This document shows positions 31,985 to 40,295 of a stretch of 64,000 bases of DNA, in pieces. The stretch comes from Methylobacterium sp. UNC378MF (GTDB taxonomy: Bacteria > Pseudomonadota > Alphaproteobacteria > Rhizobiales > Beijerinckiaceae). The number at the start of each line of letters is the position of its first letter. Positions within the stretch are counted from its first letter, which is position 1. Location: the NCBI RefSeq assembly GCF_900103195.1, contig NZ_FMWU01000022.1, forward strand, positions 1 through 64,000, read 5' to 3'. A model generated the notes under the pieces. That model did not search any database. It had not been told where the DNA came from and saw nothing but the letters and a program-made list of their open reading frames with translations. The translations under genes were made by a program, and so were the position numbers.

Positions 31985-34746
31985 GACTCACGGAGGCGAT
32001 TGCGGCGCGCGCGGAGCCTGTGGCGGCACTTCGGGACGTGACTCTGCGCTACGGCGCGCGGCTCGCGCTCAACGACGTCAGCTGCGTCATCCCGGCCGGC
32101 TGCATGGTTGGGCTCATCGGACCGGACGGCGTCGGCAAGTCATCGCTCCTCGCCTTGATCTCGGGGGCGCGGAAGATTCAGGTCGGGGCCGTGCAGGTCC
32201 TCGGCGGCGATATCGGCAGCCGCCATCACCGCGACGCCGTTTGCCCCCGCGTCGCCTACATGCCGCAGGGGCTCGGCAAGAACCTCTATCCTGACCTCAG
32301 CGTGCGTGAGAACATCGCGTTCTTCGGCCGCCTCTTCGGCCTGAATCGCCGCGAGCGCGACGGCCGCATCGCGGACCTGCTCGAGAGCACCGGGCTGGAT
32401 CCGTTCCCGGAACGTCCGGCCGCCAAGCTCTCGGGCGGCATGCGGCAGAAGCTCGGCCTGTGCTGCGCGCTGATCCATGACCCGGACCTTCTGATCCTCG
32501 ACGAGCCGACGACCGGCGTCGATCCACTGTCGCGGCGGCAGTTCTGGCAGCTGATCGGACGCATGCGCCAGGACCGACCCGGCATGAGCGTCGTCGTCGC
32601 CACCGCCTATATGGAAGAGGCAGAGCAGTTCGACTGGCTGGTCGCTATGGATGGCGGCCGTATCCTCGCGACGGGGAGCCCTGCGGAGCTCAAGGCCCGC
32701 ACCGGTTCCGCCACCCTCGAGGACAGTTTCATCGCCCTTCTGCCAGACGAGCGCCGTCAGGGGCGGCAGCCGTTCACCATTCTGCCTCGCCAGGGTGGCG
32801 GGGGCGAACCGGTGATCGTCGCGCGCGAGCTGACGCGCCAGTTCGGCGACTTCACCGCCGTCGACCACGTCAATTTCGAGATCGAGCGCGGCGAGATCTT
32901 CGGCTTCCTCGGCTCGAATGGCTGCGGCAAGACGACGACGATGAAAATGCTCACCGGCCTCCTGCCGGCGAGCTCGGGCCAGGCGCTGCTTTTCGGCCGC
33001 TTAGCCGACGCTTCCGATGTGGAGGGACGGCGGCGCGTCGGATACATGTCGCAGGCCTTTTCGCTCTACACCGAGCTGACGGTCGCGCAGAACCTCGACC
33101 TGCATGCGCGGCTGTTCCATATCGCGCGCGACAAGGCGCAGCGGCGGATCGATTTCCTGGTCGAGCGCTTCGGTCTGAGAGACCACCTGCGCCAACGATC
33201 AGGGGACCTGCCGCTCGGCATTCGCCAGCGCCTGTCGCTCGCCGTCGCGGTCGTGCACGAGCCAGATCTCCTGATCCTCGACGAGCCGACGTCGGGGGTC
33301 GATCCACTGGCACGCGACGAGTTCTGGCGGCTGCTCTTCGACCTGTCGCGCCATCAGGGCGTGACGATCTTCGTCTCCACGCATTTCATGAATGAGGCGG
33401 CGCGATGTGACCGCATAGCGCTGATGGATGCGGGCCGCGTGCTTGCGAACGGCAGTCCGGCCTCGCTCGTCGCCGCGCGCCACGCGCCCGACCTCGAAAG
33501 CGCGTTCGTTGGCTATCTGGAGGAGGCGGCCGCGGCGCGCCAGCCCTCCCCATCCGGCGCCGCCGCGCAGGCCGACCTCCGGCCCGCGTCCTCGACCGCT
33601 GTGACGCGCCGGCCACCTTTGGCTTGGTTCAGCCCACGCCGGCTCCTGGCTTATGCCATCCGGGAAGGGCTTGAGCTCCTGCGCGACCCCATCCGGCTGG
33701 GATTCGCCTTGTTCGGCACCGCGTTCCTGATGCTGGTCGTCGGGGCCGGCATCTCGACGGACGTCAACAACCTGACCTTCGCCGCGCTCGACCGCGACAA
33801 TAGCGTCGAGAGTCGAGCCTATCTCAAGGAATTGCGGGGTTCGCCCTATTTCGTCGAGAAGCCGCCGCTTGCGACCGAGGCGGAAGCGAACCAGCGCCTA
33901 CAATCCGCCGACATCCAGGCCGCGATCGAGATCCCTCCGGATTTCGGCAGGAATCTGAAGAAGGGCCTGGCGACCGAAGTAGGGGTGTGGATCGACGGCG
34001 CCATGCCGTTCCGCGCCGAGACGATGCGCGGTTATCTCCTGGGCGTCCACCAGCAGTTCCTCGGAGATCTCGCCGCGCGCGCGGGTCAAAGCGCGGCGGC
34101 GCCGGCCAACCTGCAAGCCCGGTTCAAGTACAATCAGGACTTCGACAGCATCTACGCCATCGTGCCCGGTACCATGGCGCTGCAGCTCATCCTGTTCCCG
34201 GCGATTCTGATGGCGCTCGCCATCGTGCGCGAGAAGGAACTTGGGTCGATCACCAACCTCTATGTCACGCCCGTCAACCGCGTGGAGTTCCTGATCGGGA
34301 AGCAGCTGCCCTACGTGGCCGCCTCGATGGTGAACTTTCTGGTGCTGACCTTGATTGCCACGCTGGTGTTCCAGGTGCCGCTCAAGGGGAGCGCGTTCGC
34401 CCTGGCGCTCGGCGCTCTGATCTACGCGGTCACGGCGACTGGCTACGGTATGCTGATCTCCTCGTTCTGCAAGACGCAGATCGCGGCGCTCTTCGCGGCC
34501 GCAATCCTGACTATGCTACCGGCCTCGCAATTCTCAGGCATGCTGACTCCGGTCTCGTCGCTGACGGGTGCCGGTGCCGTGATGGGTCGCGCCTTTCCGA
34601 TGAGTTACTTCCTGCCGATCACGGTCGGAACCTTCACCAAGGGACTCGATCTGGCCGATCTTTACAAGTATCATCTTTCGCTCCTCGCGTTCATACCAAT
34701 TTTTACAATGTTAAGCCTCCTCTTCCTCCGCAAGCAGGAGCGCTGA
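31981..34746 (+). CDS. rbbA: RbbA-type fused ABC transporter (two ATPases plus permease)
   Basis: The 921-residue protein has an ATPase 1 with Walker A GPDGVGKSS (47-55), signature LSGGM (150-154) and LLILDEPTTGVD. ATPase 2 has Walker A GSNGCGKTTT (311-320) and LLILDEPTSGVD, with the signature altered to LPLGIRQ. From about residue 560 there is an ABC-2 permease with six helices and a large periplasmic loop. The layout equals E. coli RbbA/YhiH, linked both to drug export and to ribosome-associated ATPase activity. It lies 1 bp from yhhJ. It forms a FixK-box operon with its adaptor. Confidence 0.9.
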   Translation: MRLTEAIAARAEPVAALRDVTLRYGARLALNDVSCVIPAGCMVGLIGPDGVGKSSLLALISGARKIQVGAVQVLGGDIGSRHHRDAVCPRVAYMPQGLGKNLYPDLSVRENIAFFGRLFGLNRRERDGRIADLLESTGLDPFPERPAAKLSGGMRQKLGLCCALIHDPDLLILDEPTTGVDPLSRRQFWQLIGRMRQDRPGMSVVVATAYMEEAEQFDWLVAMDGGRILATGSPAELKARTGSATLEDSFIALLPDERRQGRQPFTILPRQGGGGEPVIVARELTRQFGDFTAVDHVNFEIERGEIFGFLGSNGCGKTTTMKMLTGLLPASSGQALLFGRLADASDVEGRRRVGYMSQAFSLYTELTVAQNLDLHARLFHIARDKAQRRIDFLVERFGLRDHLRQRSGDLPLGIRQRLSLAVAVVHEPDLLILDEPTSGVDPLARDEFWRLLFDLSRHQGVTIFVSTHFMNEAARCDRIALMDAGRVLANGSPASLVAARHAPDLESAFVGYLEEAAAARQPSPSGAAAQADLRPASSTAVTRRPPLAWFSPRRLLAYAIREGLELLRDPIRLGFALFGTAFLMLVVGAGISTDVNNLTFAALDRDNSVESRAYLKELRGSPYFVEKPPLATEAEANQRLQSADIQAAIEIPPDFGRNLKKGLATEVGVWIDGAMPFRAETMRGYLLGVHQQFLGDLAARAGQSAAAPANLQARFKYNQDFDSIYAIVPGTMALQLILFPAILMALAIVREKELGSITNLYVTPVNRVEFLIGKQLPYVAASMVNFLVLTLIATLVFQVPLKGSAFALALGALIYAVTATGYGMLISSFCKTQIAALFAAAILTMLPASQFSGMLTPVSSLTGAGAVMGRAFPMSYFLPITVGTFTKGLDLADLYKYHLSLLAFIPIFTMLSLLFLRKQER

Positions 34747-34747
34747 C

Positions 34748-35899
34748 ATGCGCGTGCTCGCCAACATATTCTGGCTGGGAACGAAGGAGCTCAGGAGCTT
34801 CTTCCAGGATTACGTGCTCCTCGGCCTCGTGGTCTGGGCTTTCTCCCTCGCCGTGCTCGCCCAGGCCCAGAGCAGCTCGCAAGAGCTGCACAATGCCTCG
34901 GTCGGCTATCTCGACGAGGATATGTCGCCGCTATCGCGCCAGTTCATCGCTGGGCTGACGCCGCCCTACTTCAAGCCGCCAGAGCCTGTGGCCGAGCGCG
35001 ACATCAACCATCTGATGGACACTGGGCGCTACACCTTCGTCGTGACGATCCCGCCCCATTTCGAACGCGACGTACTGGCCGGGCGACACCCCGATGCCCA
35101 GCTCGCCATCGACGCGACCGCGATGATGCAGGCCGGCATTGGCGCCAACTATTTTCAGCAGATCTTCTCAGCAGAGCTGCACAAGTATTTGTCCCGCAAT
35201 GACGGCGCGTTCCTGCTGCCGTCGCAGGGGATCGCAGCCTCGCCCGTCACTCTGTCGGTACGAATCGCCTTCAACCCGAACGTCACGACGTCCTGGTTCA
35301 CCAGCATCATGGGCATCATCAACCAGGTGACGATGCTTGCGATCATCTTGGCCGGCGCGGCGGTTGTTCGTGAGCGCGAGCATGGCACCATGGATCATCT
35401 TCTCGTCATGCCGGTCACACCGCTGGAGATCGCGGCCTCCAAGGTGTGGGCGAACGGGCTCGTCATCACCGTCGCGGTCGGTCTGTCGTTGGCGATCGTG
35501 GTGCGCCAGCTTCTCGGTGTCCCGGTCGCCGGCTCGGTGACGCTGTTCATGGCCGGCGTGGCGCTCTATCTCTTCTTCGCCACCGCGATCGGCATCTTCC
35601 TCGCAACGATCGCACGCACCATGCCCCAACTGGGGCTGCTCTATCTCCTCGTCGCCGTGCCGATGAACCTGCTCTCCGGCGCCAACACGCCGATCGAGAG
35701 CATGCCGTCGCCCTTGCGGGTGATCATGAGCGCGTCGCCATCCACCCATTTCGTGTCCTTCGCTCAGGCTATTCTCTATCGCGGCGCCGGGATCGACGTC
35801 GTCTGGCCGAAATTCCTCGCTGTCGCCCTAATCGGCGCGGGGTTCTTCGTCCTGGCGTTGCGGCGCTTCCGCCAAGTTGCAGCCGCACAGGCCGGTTGA
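34748..35899 (+). CDS. yhhJ: ABC-2 type permease, YhhJ-like
   Basis: The 383-residue protein has an N-terminal helix (DYVLLGLVVWAFSLAVLAQA), a large periplasmic domain (residues about 40-170) and five C-terminal helices (TMLAIILAGAAVV, VWANGLVITVAVGLSLAIVV, LLYLLVAVPMNLLSGANTPI). HGTMDHLLVMPVTPLEIAASK is the typical ABC-2 coupling segment. It pairs with RbbA as the second permease of the exporter. Confidence 0.88.
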   Translation: MRVLANIFWLGTKELRSFFQDYVLLGLVVWAFSLAVLAQAQSSSQELHNASVGYLDEDMSPLSRQFIAGLTPPYFKPPEPVAERDINHLMDTGRYTFVVTIPPHFERDVLAGRHPDAQLAIDATAMMQAGIGANYFQQIFSAELHKYLSRNDGAFLLPSQGIAASPVTLSVRIAFNPNVTTSWFTSIMGIINQVTMLAIILAGAAVVREREHGTMDHLLVMPVTPLEIAASKVWANGLVITVAVGLSLAIVVRQLLGVPVAGSVTLFMAGVALYLFFATAIGIFLATIARTMPQLGLLYLLVAVPMNLLSGANTPIESMPSPLRVIMSASPSTHFVSFAQAILYRGAGIDVVWPKFLAVALIGAGFFVLALRRFRQVAAAQAG

Positions 35900-35976
35900 G
35901 GCTGAAGAAGAAGCGGTCGGACTTGACCTGACAGGCGGATATCGGACCTGACCGATTGGCAGAGGAGGCTGCATAA

Positions 35977-36306
35977 GCGGCCCAGTACCAGCGCGCGGGC
36001 GAGCTGGCCGGCGGGGTGATCCCCGGGCTGGAGAAGCAGCTCGCCGAGATCGAGGCGAAGGCGGAGAACGGGCGCGATACGATGATGGAGGAGGCGGTGA
36101 CGCCCGCCCACATCGCCGGGGTGGTCTCCCGCTGGACCGGGGTGCCGGTGGACAAGATGCTGGAGGGCGAGCGCGAGTTGCTTCTGGCCATGGAGGAGGC
36201 GCTGTCCAAGCGCGTCGTCGGCCAGCGCGAGGCGGTGGAGGCGGTCTCGACCGCGGTCCGGCGCGCCCGGGCCGGGCTGCAGGATCCGAACCGGCCGATC
36301 AGCGGC
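35977..36306 (+). pseudogene. clpB: ClpB disaggregase, internal fragment
   Basis: An open reading of about 110 residues matches the ClpB middle region and the linker into AAA-2: AAQYQRAGELAGGVIPGLEK, MMEEAVTPAHIAGVVSRWTG, VPVDKMLEGERELLLAMEEA, then KRVVGQREAVEAV and GLQDPNRPIS. It lacks a start, the AAA-1 domain and the second Walker A. It stops matching at about 36306. It is a relic left by a deletion or rearrangement. Confidence 0.88.
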
Positions 36307-36410
36307 AGGGGGCACGCGGGAGCGCACCGCTGCACACGCACGGTCCATCCGCCGTGCCTGGAGGCAGGCATGCTGCACTCACACGCAGCATCACCAGCAT
36401 TGAAGATCAG

Positions 36411-36764
36411 TCACGCGTCTCGCGGGGTCTCTTCAAGATCACATACCATGCATCCCAGGCGATTGATCGGCCCATTCCAGCCCGACTCTGTCGGGCCGGC
36501 TCCGAACCAGACGAGTTCTTCCCCGCCGTAAAATTTCTCCCCTCGAAGGCCGAGATGGAAGGCTCGAAGAGCGGCCAGCCGCGCAACGACATCAACCAGA
36601 TCAGAGTGGCGCTGCGACAGGCTCCAGTCGAACCACGGCGCTTCATTATCCTGGCAGCAGGGATTGCTGTTGCCGCGCCGAGTCGCCTGCCTGGGAAGCT
36701 CCCAACCTGGAAGGCTCCGCCAAGGATAGCGATCGGCATCGACGGGGGCATACGCTAGCGACAT
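36411..36764 (-). pseudogene. glgX: glycogen debranching enzyme GlgX, C-terminal fragment
   Basis: On the minus strand, about 90 residues read RRGNSNPCCQDNEAPWFDWS, then LVDVVARLAALRAFHLGLRG and VWFGAGPTESGWNGPINRLG. These resemble the GlgX segments GNNNAYCQDN...WLDW and the following C-terminal region. The catalytic barrel and the N-terminus are absent. A methionine at 36764 could start a short product, but residues before RRGNSN are not GlgX-like. It lies back-to-back with the clpB relic. Confidence 0.72.
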
Positions 36765-36918
36765 AGCCGCCATGCACACCATCCGGTTGTAGATTGCGAG
36801 ACTGACACATCTCTGGGCTGATATGAGCGGTGGTCGATGCATCGCGTGCACCTGATCACCCCGCCCATTCTCGTCTGGGAGCAGGTTGTTCGATCCATGT
36901 CGCGCCGCGCGAACCTGA

Positions 36919-38526
36919 ATGGGCCCGTTGGCTGCGATGCCGCCCACGGTTGACCCGACCAGCACACCTCCAGTTTGGGCACCGGCCCTGTCGGCCGAAG
37001 AGCTGCGCGAGACGCTCGACGCAGCCGGGATCTGCACATGGTCGCTGGAGCCGGCCACGGGCAGAGTGACCGTGTCCGCGACATGCGTTCGCCTGCTTGG
37101 TGTGTCCCCCGAGCAGCTGACCAGCCTTTCCGCCCTGCAGGAGCTCATCCATCCCGATGATCGGGAGAGGCGCGCGCAGGCGATCCAGGATGCGCTGGAA
37201 GTGGGTGGGACCTACGAGGTCGACCTGCGCATCCTGCGCCCCGACGGACAGATGGGCTGGATCCGCTCGCGCGGGCAGGTGGAACTCGATGCGGCCGGTG
37301 GTCCGGTCCGCCACCGGGGCGTGATGTTCAGCATCGACGCCCAGAAGCGGGCACAGGAGAAACAGAAGCGGGCACAGGAGGAGCAGAAGCGGACCGAGGC
37401 GGAGCTGCGGGCCCGCGAAGCGCACCTGCAATCCATCCTCGACAGCGTACCCGAGGCGATGGTCGTCATCGACGAGGCAGGGATCATCCACTCGTTCAGC
37501 GCCGCAGCCATGCGTCTGTTCGGCTACACGGCGGACGACGTGATCGGCCGCAACGTCAAACTGCTCATGCCCGAGCCGATGCGGAGCGGGCATGACGGCT
37601 ATCTCGACCGATACCGGCGGACGCGGGAGCGGCGCATCATCGGCATCGGACGGATGGTCACGGGCCAGCGGCGGGACGGCTCGACCTTTCCGATGGACCT
37701 TGCCATCGGCGAGATGCGCTCGGGCGAGCAGGTCTTCTTCACCGGCTTCATCAACGACCTGACAGAGCAGCACCAGACCCAGGCACAGCTGCACGAGCTC
37801 CAGTCCGAGCTCGCCCAGGTCTCACGCCTGAGCGCCATGGGCGAGATGGCGTCCACCCTCGCCCACGAGCTGAACCAGCCGCTCGGGGCGATCAGCACCT
37901 ACGCCAAGGGCTGCTGCCGCCTGCTGGACCGGGCCGATCCGGCTCTGCTACCCCAGGTGAGTCAGGCGCTCGATAAAGTGGCCGAGCAGGCGCTCAGGGC
38001 TGGCCAGATCATCCGGCGTCTGCGGGAGTTCATCACGCGCGGCGAGGCGGAGAAGCGGATCGAGCCCGTCTCCAAGCTGATCGAGGAGGCCAGCGCACTG
38101 GCGCTGGTGGGAGCTCGTGAGCAGGGCGTATCGGCTCACGTCAGGCTCGACCCGCGGGTTCAGTCCGTCCTGGCGGACCGGGTGCAGATCCAGCAGATCC
38201 TGGTCAACCTGATGCGCAATGCGCGCGAGGCCATGCAGGAGAGCCGGCAGCGCGAGCTCATCGTCGAGGCGAAGCCCGTCACCCAGGAGATGGTCGAGAT
38301 TATGGTGTCGGACACCGGACCGGGCATTTCGGACGCCGTGGCCGACAGGCTGTTCCAGCCCTTTGTCACCACGAAGCCGACCGGGATGGGCGTGGGATTG
38401 TCGATCTGCCGGACCATCGCGGAGGCGCATGGCGGGCAACTCACGGTCGAGCGCAACCGACTTGGTGGGGCGACATTCCGCCTGACCCTGCCGGCCGTGC
38501 ACGAGCGGGAGTTGAGCGATGATTGA
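36919..38526 (+). CDS. fixL: FixL-type heme-PAS oxygen-sensing histidine kinase
   Basis: The 535-residue protein has PAS-1 (about 30-135) and a short coiled coil with repeated QKRAQE units (about 143-160). PAS-2 (about 168-285) holds the heme-type stretch GHDGYLDRYRRTRERRIIGI. His225 aligns with the proximal heme ligand, and Arg231 and Arg245 with the FixL propionate-contacting and distal arginines. The HisKA motif AHELNQ gives the phospho-His316, and the HATPase region has LVNLMRNAREAM and DTGPGISD. It is soluble, without transmembrane helices. It overlaps fixJ by 8 bp, and alternative start ATG 36937 exists. Confidence 0.9.
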   Translation: MGPLAAMPPTVDPTSTPPVWAPALSAEELRETLDAAGICTWSLEPATGRVTVSATCVRLLGVSPEQLTSLSALQELIHPDDRERRAQAIQDALEVGGTYEVDLRILRPDGQMGWIRSRGQVELDAAGGPVRHRGVMFSIDAQKRAQEKQKRAQEEQKRTEAELRAREAHLQSILDSVPEAMVVIDEAGIIHSFSAAAMRLFGYTADDVIGRNVKLLMPEPMRSGHDGYLDRYRRTRERRIIGIGRMVTGQRRDGSTFPMDLAIGEMRSGEQVFFTGFINDLTEQHQTQAQLHELQSELAQVSRLSAMGEMASTLAHELNQPLGAISTYAKGCCRLLDRADPALLPQVSQALDKVAEQALRAGQIIRRLREFITRGEAEKRIEPVSKLIEEASALALVGAREQGVSAHVRLDPRVQSVLADRVQIQQILVNLMRNAREAMQESRQRELIVEAKPVTQEMVEIMVSDTGPGISDAVADRLFQPFVTTKPTGMGVGLSICRTIAEAHGGQLTVERNRLGGATFRLTLPAVHERELSDD

Positions 38527-39130
38527 ACTGGTGCATGTCGTCGACGACGACGAGGCAATCCGGGACGCCGTTGGATTCCTGCTGGCCAGCACGGGGTTCG
38601 AGGTCAGGCTCTACGATGGCCCGGAGGCGGTGCTTGCCGCCCTGCCGAACCTGGGGAGGGGCTGCATACTGTCGGATATGCGGATGCCTGGCATGGACGG
38701 GCTGGAGCTCTTGCGTCAACTGCGGACGGTGGGCAACGCGCTCCCGGTGGTTCTGATGACGGGACACGGCGATGTGCCGCTCGCGGTCGAGGCGATGAAG
38801 CTCGGGGCGTGCGACTTCATCGAGAAGCCGTTCGGCGACGAGGCGCTCCTTCAGACGCTTCATTCGGCCCTCGAACAAGGGCGGTCTTCACGATCCGCAG
38901 ATCCTGTCCTTCAGGAGTTCGTCCGCCGGGTGGCTACCTTGAGCGAGCGCGAGCGGCAGGTTCTGGATCATCTCGTCGCGGGCGGCACCAGCAAGGAGAT
39001 CGGGCGCGCGCTCGAGATCAGCCCGCGCACCGTCGAGATCTATCGCGCCAAGCTCATGGCGAAAACGCAGGCGAGCAACCTGTCGGAACTGGTGCGTTGG
39101 GCGGTGCTGGCCGGCCTCGGACCGGTTTGA
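38519..39130 (+). CDS. fixJ: FixJ-type response regulator
   Basis: The 203-residue protein has a receiver with the acidic pocket VVDDDEA, phospho-acceptor Asp in CILSDMRMPGMDG, Thr in VVLMTGHGD and Lys in FIEKPFG. A LuxR-type HTH follows (LSERERQVLDHLVAGGTSKE, RTVEIYRAKLMAK). It is phosphorylated by FixL under low oxygen and activates transcription, classically of fixK. It overlaps fixL, so the pair is co-translated. Confidence 0.92.
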   Translation: MIELVHVVDDDEAIRDAVGFLLASTGFEVRLYDGPEAVLAALPNLGRGCILSDMRMPGMDGLELLRQLRTVGNALPVVLMTGHGDVPLAVEAMKLGACDFIEKPFGDEALLQTLHSALEQGRSSRSADPVLQEFVRRVATLSERERQVLDHLVAGGTSKEIGRALEISPRTVEIYRAKLMAKTQASNLSELVRWAVLAGLGPV

Positions 39131-39140
39131 GCGGGATCAA
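39127..39140. promoter_or_regulatory. FixK/FNR-type box upstream of the single-domain receiver
   Basis: TTGAGCGGGATCAA overlaps the fixJ stop codon. Its centre is about 106 bp before GTG 39240, the longest spacing in the set. Confidence 0.55.
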
Positions 39141-39239
39141 GGCTGCTGGCCCGGCCCGGAGCCAGATTGGCGGTCGAAGACTGCGCTCGCGCACGCCCCG
39201 AGCCCGCGTGCGCAGCGAACCTGTTCGAGGACGACGACC

Positions 39240-39620
39240 GTGCCGATTTACATCGCCGATGACGATCCGGCCGTGCTGGACGCGCTGCGCTTCCTGCTGG
39301 AGAGCGAAGGCTACACGGTCTCGGCGTTCCGAAGTGGCACGGAACTGCTCTCCGCCTTCCCGGGCCCTGAGCCAAGCTGCGTGGTGCTCGACTATGTGAT
39401 GCCCGGCCTGAACGGAGTGGAGGTGTTCCGCCGTCTGCGCGAGCTCGACGTCGGCGCTCCTGTCGTGCTGACCACGGGGCATCCCGACCCCCTGATCCGC
39501 AAGCGCGCGAAAGCGGCAGGCCTGCCGCTGATCGAGAAGCCGCTCTCGCCGGAGCTGCTCTGTGCTATCGAGGCGGCCCGCACAGGGCCGGCCACAGAGC
39601 GTGCCAGCCCACACCACTGA
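39240..39620 (+). CDS. single-domain response regulator
   Basis: The 126-residue protein starts at GTG 39240 (PIYIADDDPAVLDALRFLLE). All receiver residues are present: the DDD acidic pocket, Asp in CVVLDYVMPGLNG, Thr in VVLTTGHPD and Lys in LIEKPLS. There is no output domain. It is adjacent to fixLJ, so it may act as a phosphate sink or competitor for FixL, similar in idea to FixT-like control. This is inference. Confidence 0.82.
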   Translation: MPIYIADDDPAVLDALRFLLESEGYTVSAFRSGTELLSAFPGPEPSCVVLDYVMPGLNGVEVFRRLRELDVGAPVVLTTGHPDPLIRKRAKAAGLPLIEKPLSPELLCAIEAARTGPATERASPHH

Positions 39621-39641
39621 TCGCGGCGTGCCCTGGCTCGA

Positions 39642-39881
39642 TCAGGCACAGACGTCTTGGAAGAGGTAGAAGCCAAGCCGGCCAGTCGCATCGCGGGCGG
39701 CGCTGCGTTGGAAGCTGACGGGCAGATCCGCCGTCCTGCGAGCCGTGTAGCCGTAGGACCAGTCCTCCGGGTTGAGAAAGGTCGGAACAGGCATGTCTTC
39801 ACGCACGGCGCAACATAGGCCGGGCTTGTGCTTGCGCAGGAACACATTGTAAGGGTCGCACAACTGGGTCTGCCCGAACAT
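39642..39881 (-). CDS. hypothetical protein (79 aa), FixK-box gene
   Basis: ATG 39881 starts MFGQTQLCDPYNVFLRKHKP; the sequence continues PTFLNPEDWSYGYTARRTAD and ends GFYLFQDVCA. It has four cysteines. No family is recognised. A well-matched FixK-type box lies 50 bp upstream, which ties it to the oxygen regulon. Confidence 0.68.
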   Translation of the reverse strand: MFGQTQLCDPYNVFLRKHKPGLCCAVREDMPVPTFLNPEDWSYGYTARRTADLPVSFQRSAARDATGRLGFYLFQDVCA

Positions 39882-39930
39882 GGTCGTCTCCTCTAGCTTG
39901 GCTATTCAAACGCCAGGAGCGCGATCTTCG

Positions 39931-39944
39931 TTGATCTAGCGCAA
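39931..39944. promoter_or_regulatory. FixK/FNR-type box upstream of the 79-aa gene
   Basis: TTGATCTAGCGCAA is identical to the site at 24839. Its centre is about 57 bp before ATG 39881. Confidence 0.7.
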
Positions 39945-40033
39945 GTTGCTCGGATATAGTCGGTGCGCAGGACGGGGAGGGGATCCTGCGGAAGCGGGGC
40001 GATGGGGGCCCGGGGCCTCTGAACGGCACGCTG

Positions 40034-40255
40034 TCACGGACCAGCCGCAAGCCGTTGATGCCTACGCCGGGAGACGATCCGTGGCTCCTCTCGGCTGGCG
40101 AGCGCCATGTCCTCATTGGCACGTCTGACGGCAGCCTCGACCTGCGCCGCGACGACGGCATCCGAGTAGGCAAGCCGGGCGGTCAAATCCGCCGCCGCCA
40201 CTATGACTGCGGCGCCGAGGATGCTCCGCCAAACTAATCGCTGCCGTGCCGACAT
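40034..40255 (-). CDS. small membrane-anchored hypothetical protein (73 aa)
   Basis: ATG 40255 (MSARQRLVWRSILGAAVIVA) starts one transmembrane helix, followed by a helical charged tail (AAQVEAAVRRANEDMALASR). No family is recognised. It sits downstream of fixK on the same strand, 40 bp after its stop. Confidence 0.5.
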   Translation of the reverse strand: MSARQRLVWRSILGAAVIVAAADLTARLAYSDAVVAAQVEAAVRRANEDMALASREEPRIVSRRRHQRLAAGP

Positions 40256-40295
40256 ACGTGCCTCACACACCTGACACTCGGCAGTGGTGTCCGCC

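Noticed and set aside
36919..38526. Idea that FixL has lost its heme ligand because RERRIIGIGR lacks the histidine of PHIIGIGR
   Set aside because: That histidine is the propionate-side residue, which is Arg or Lys in other FixL proteins as well; the true proximal ligand (GHDGYL, His225) is present.
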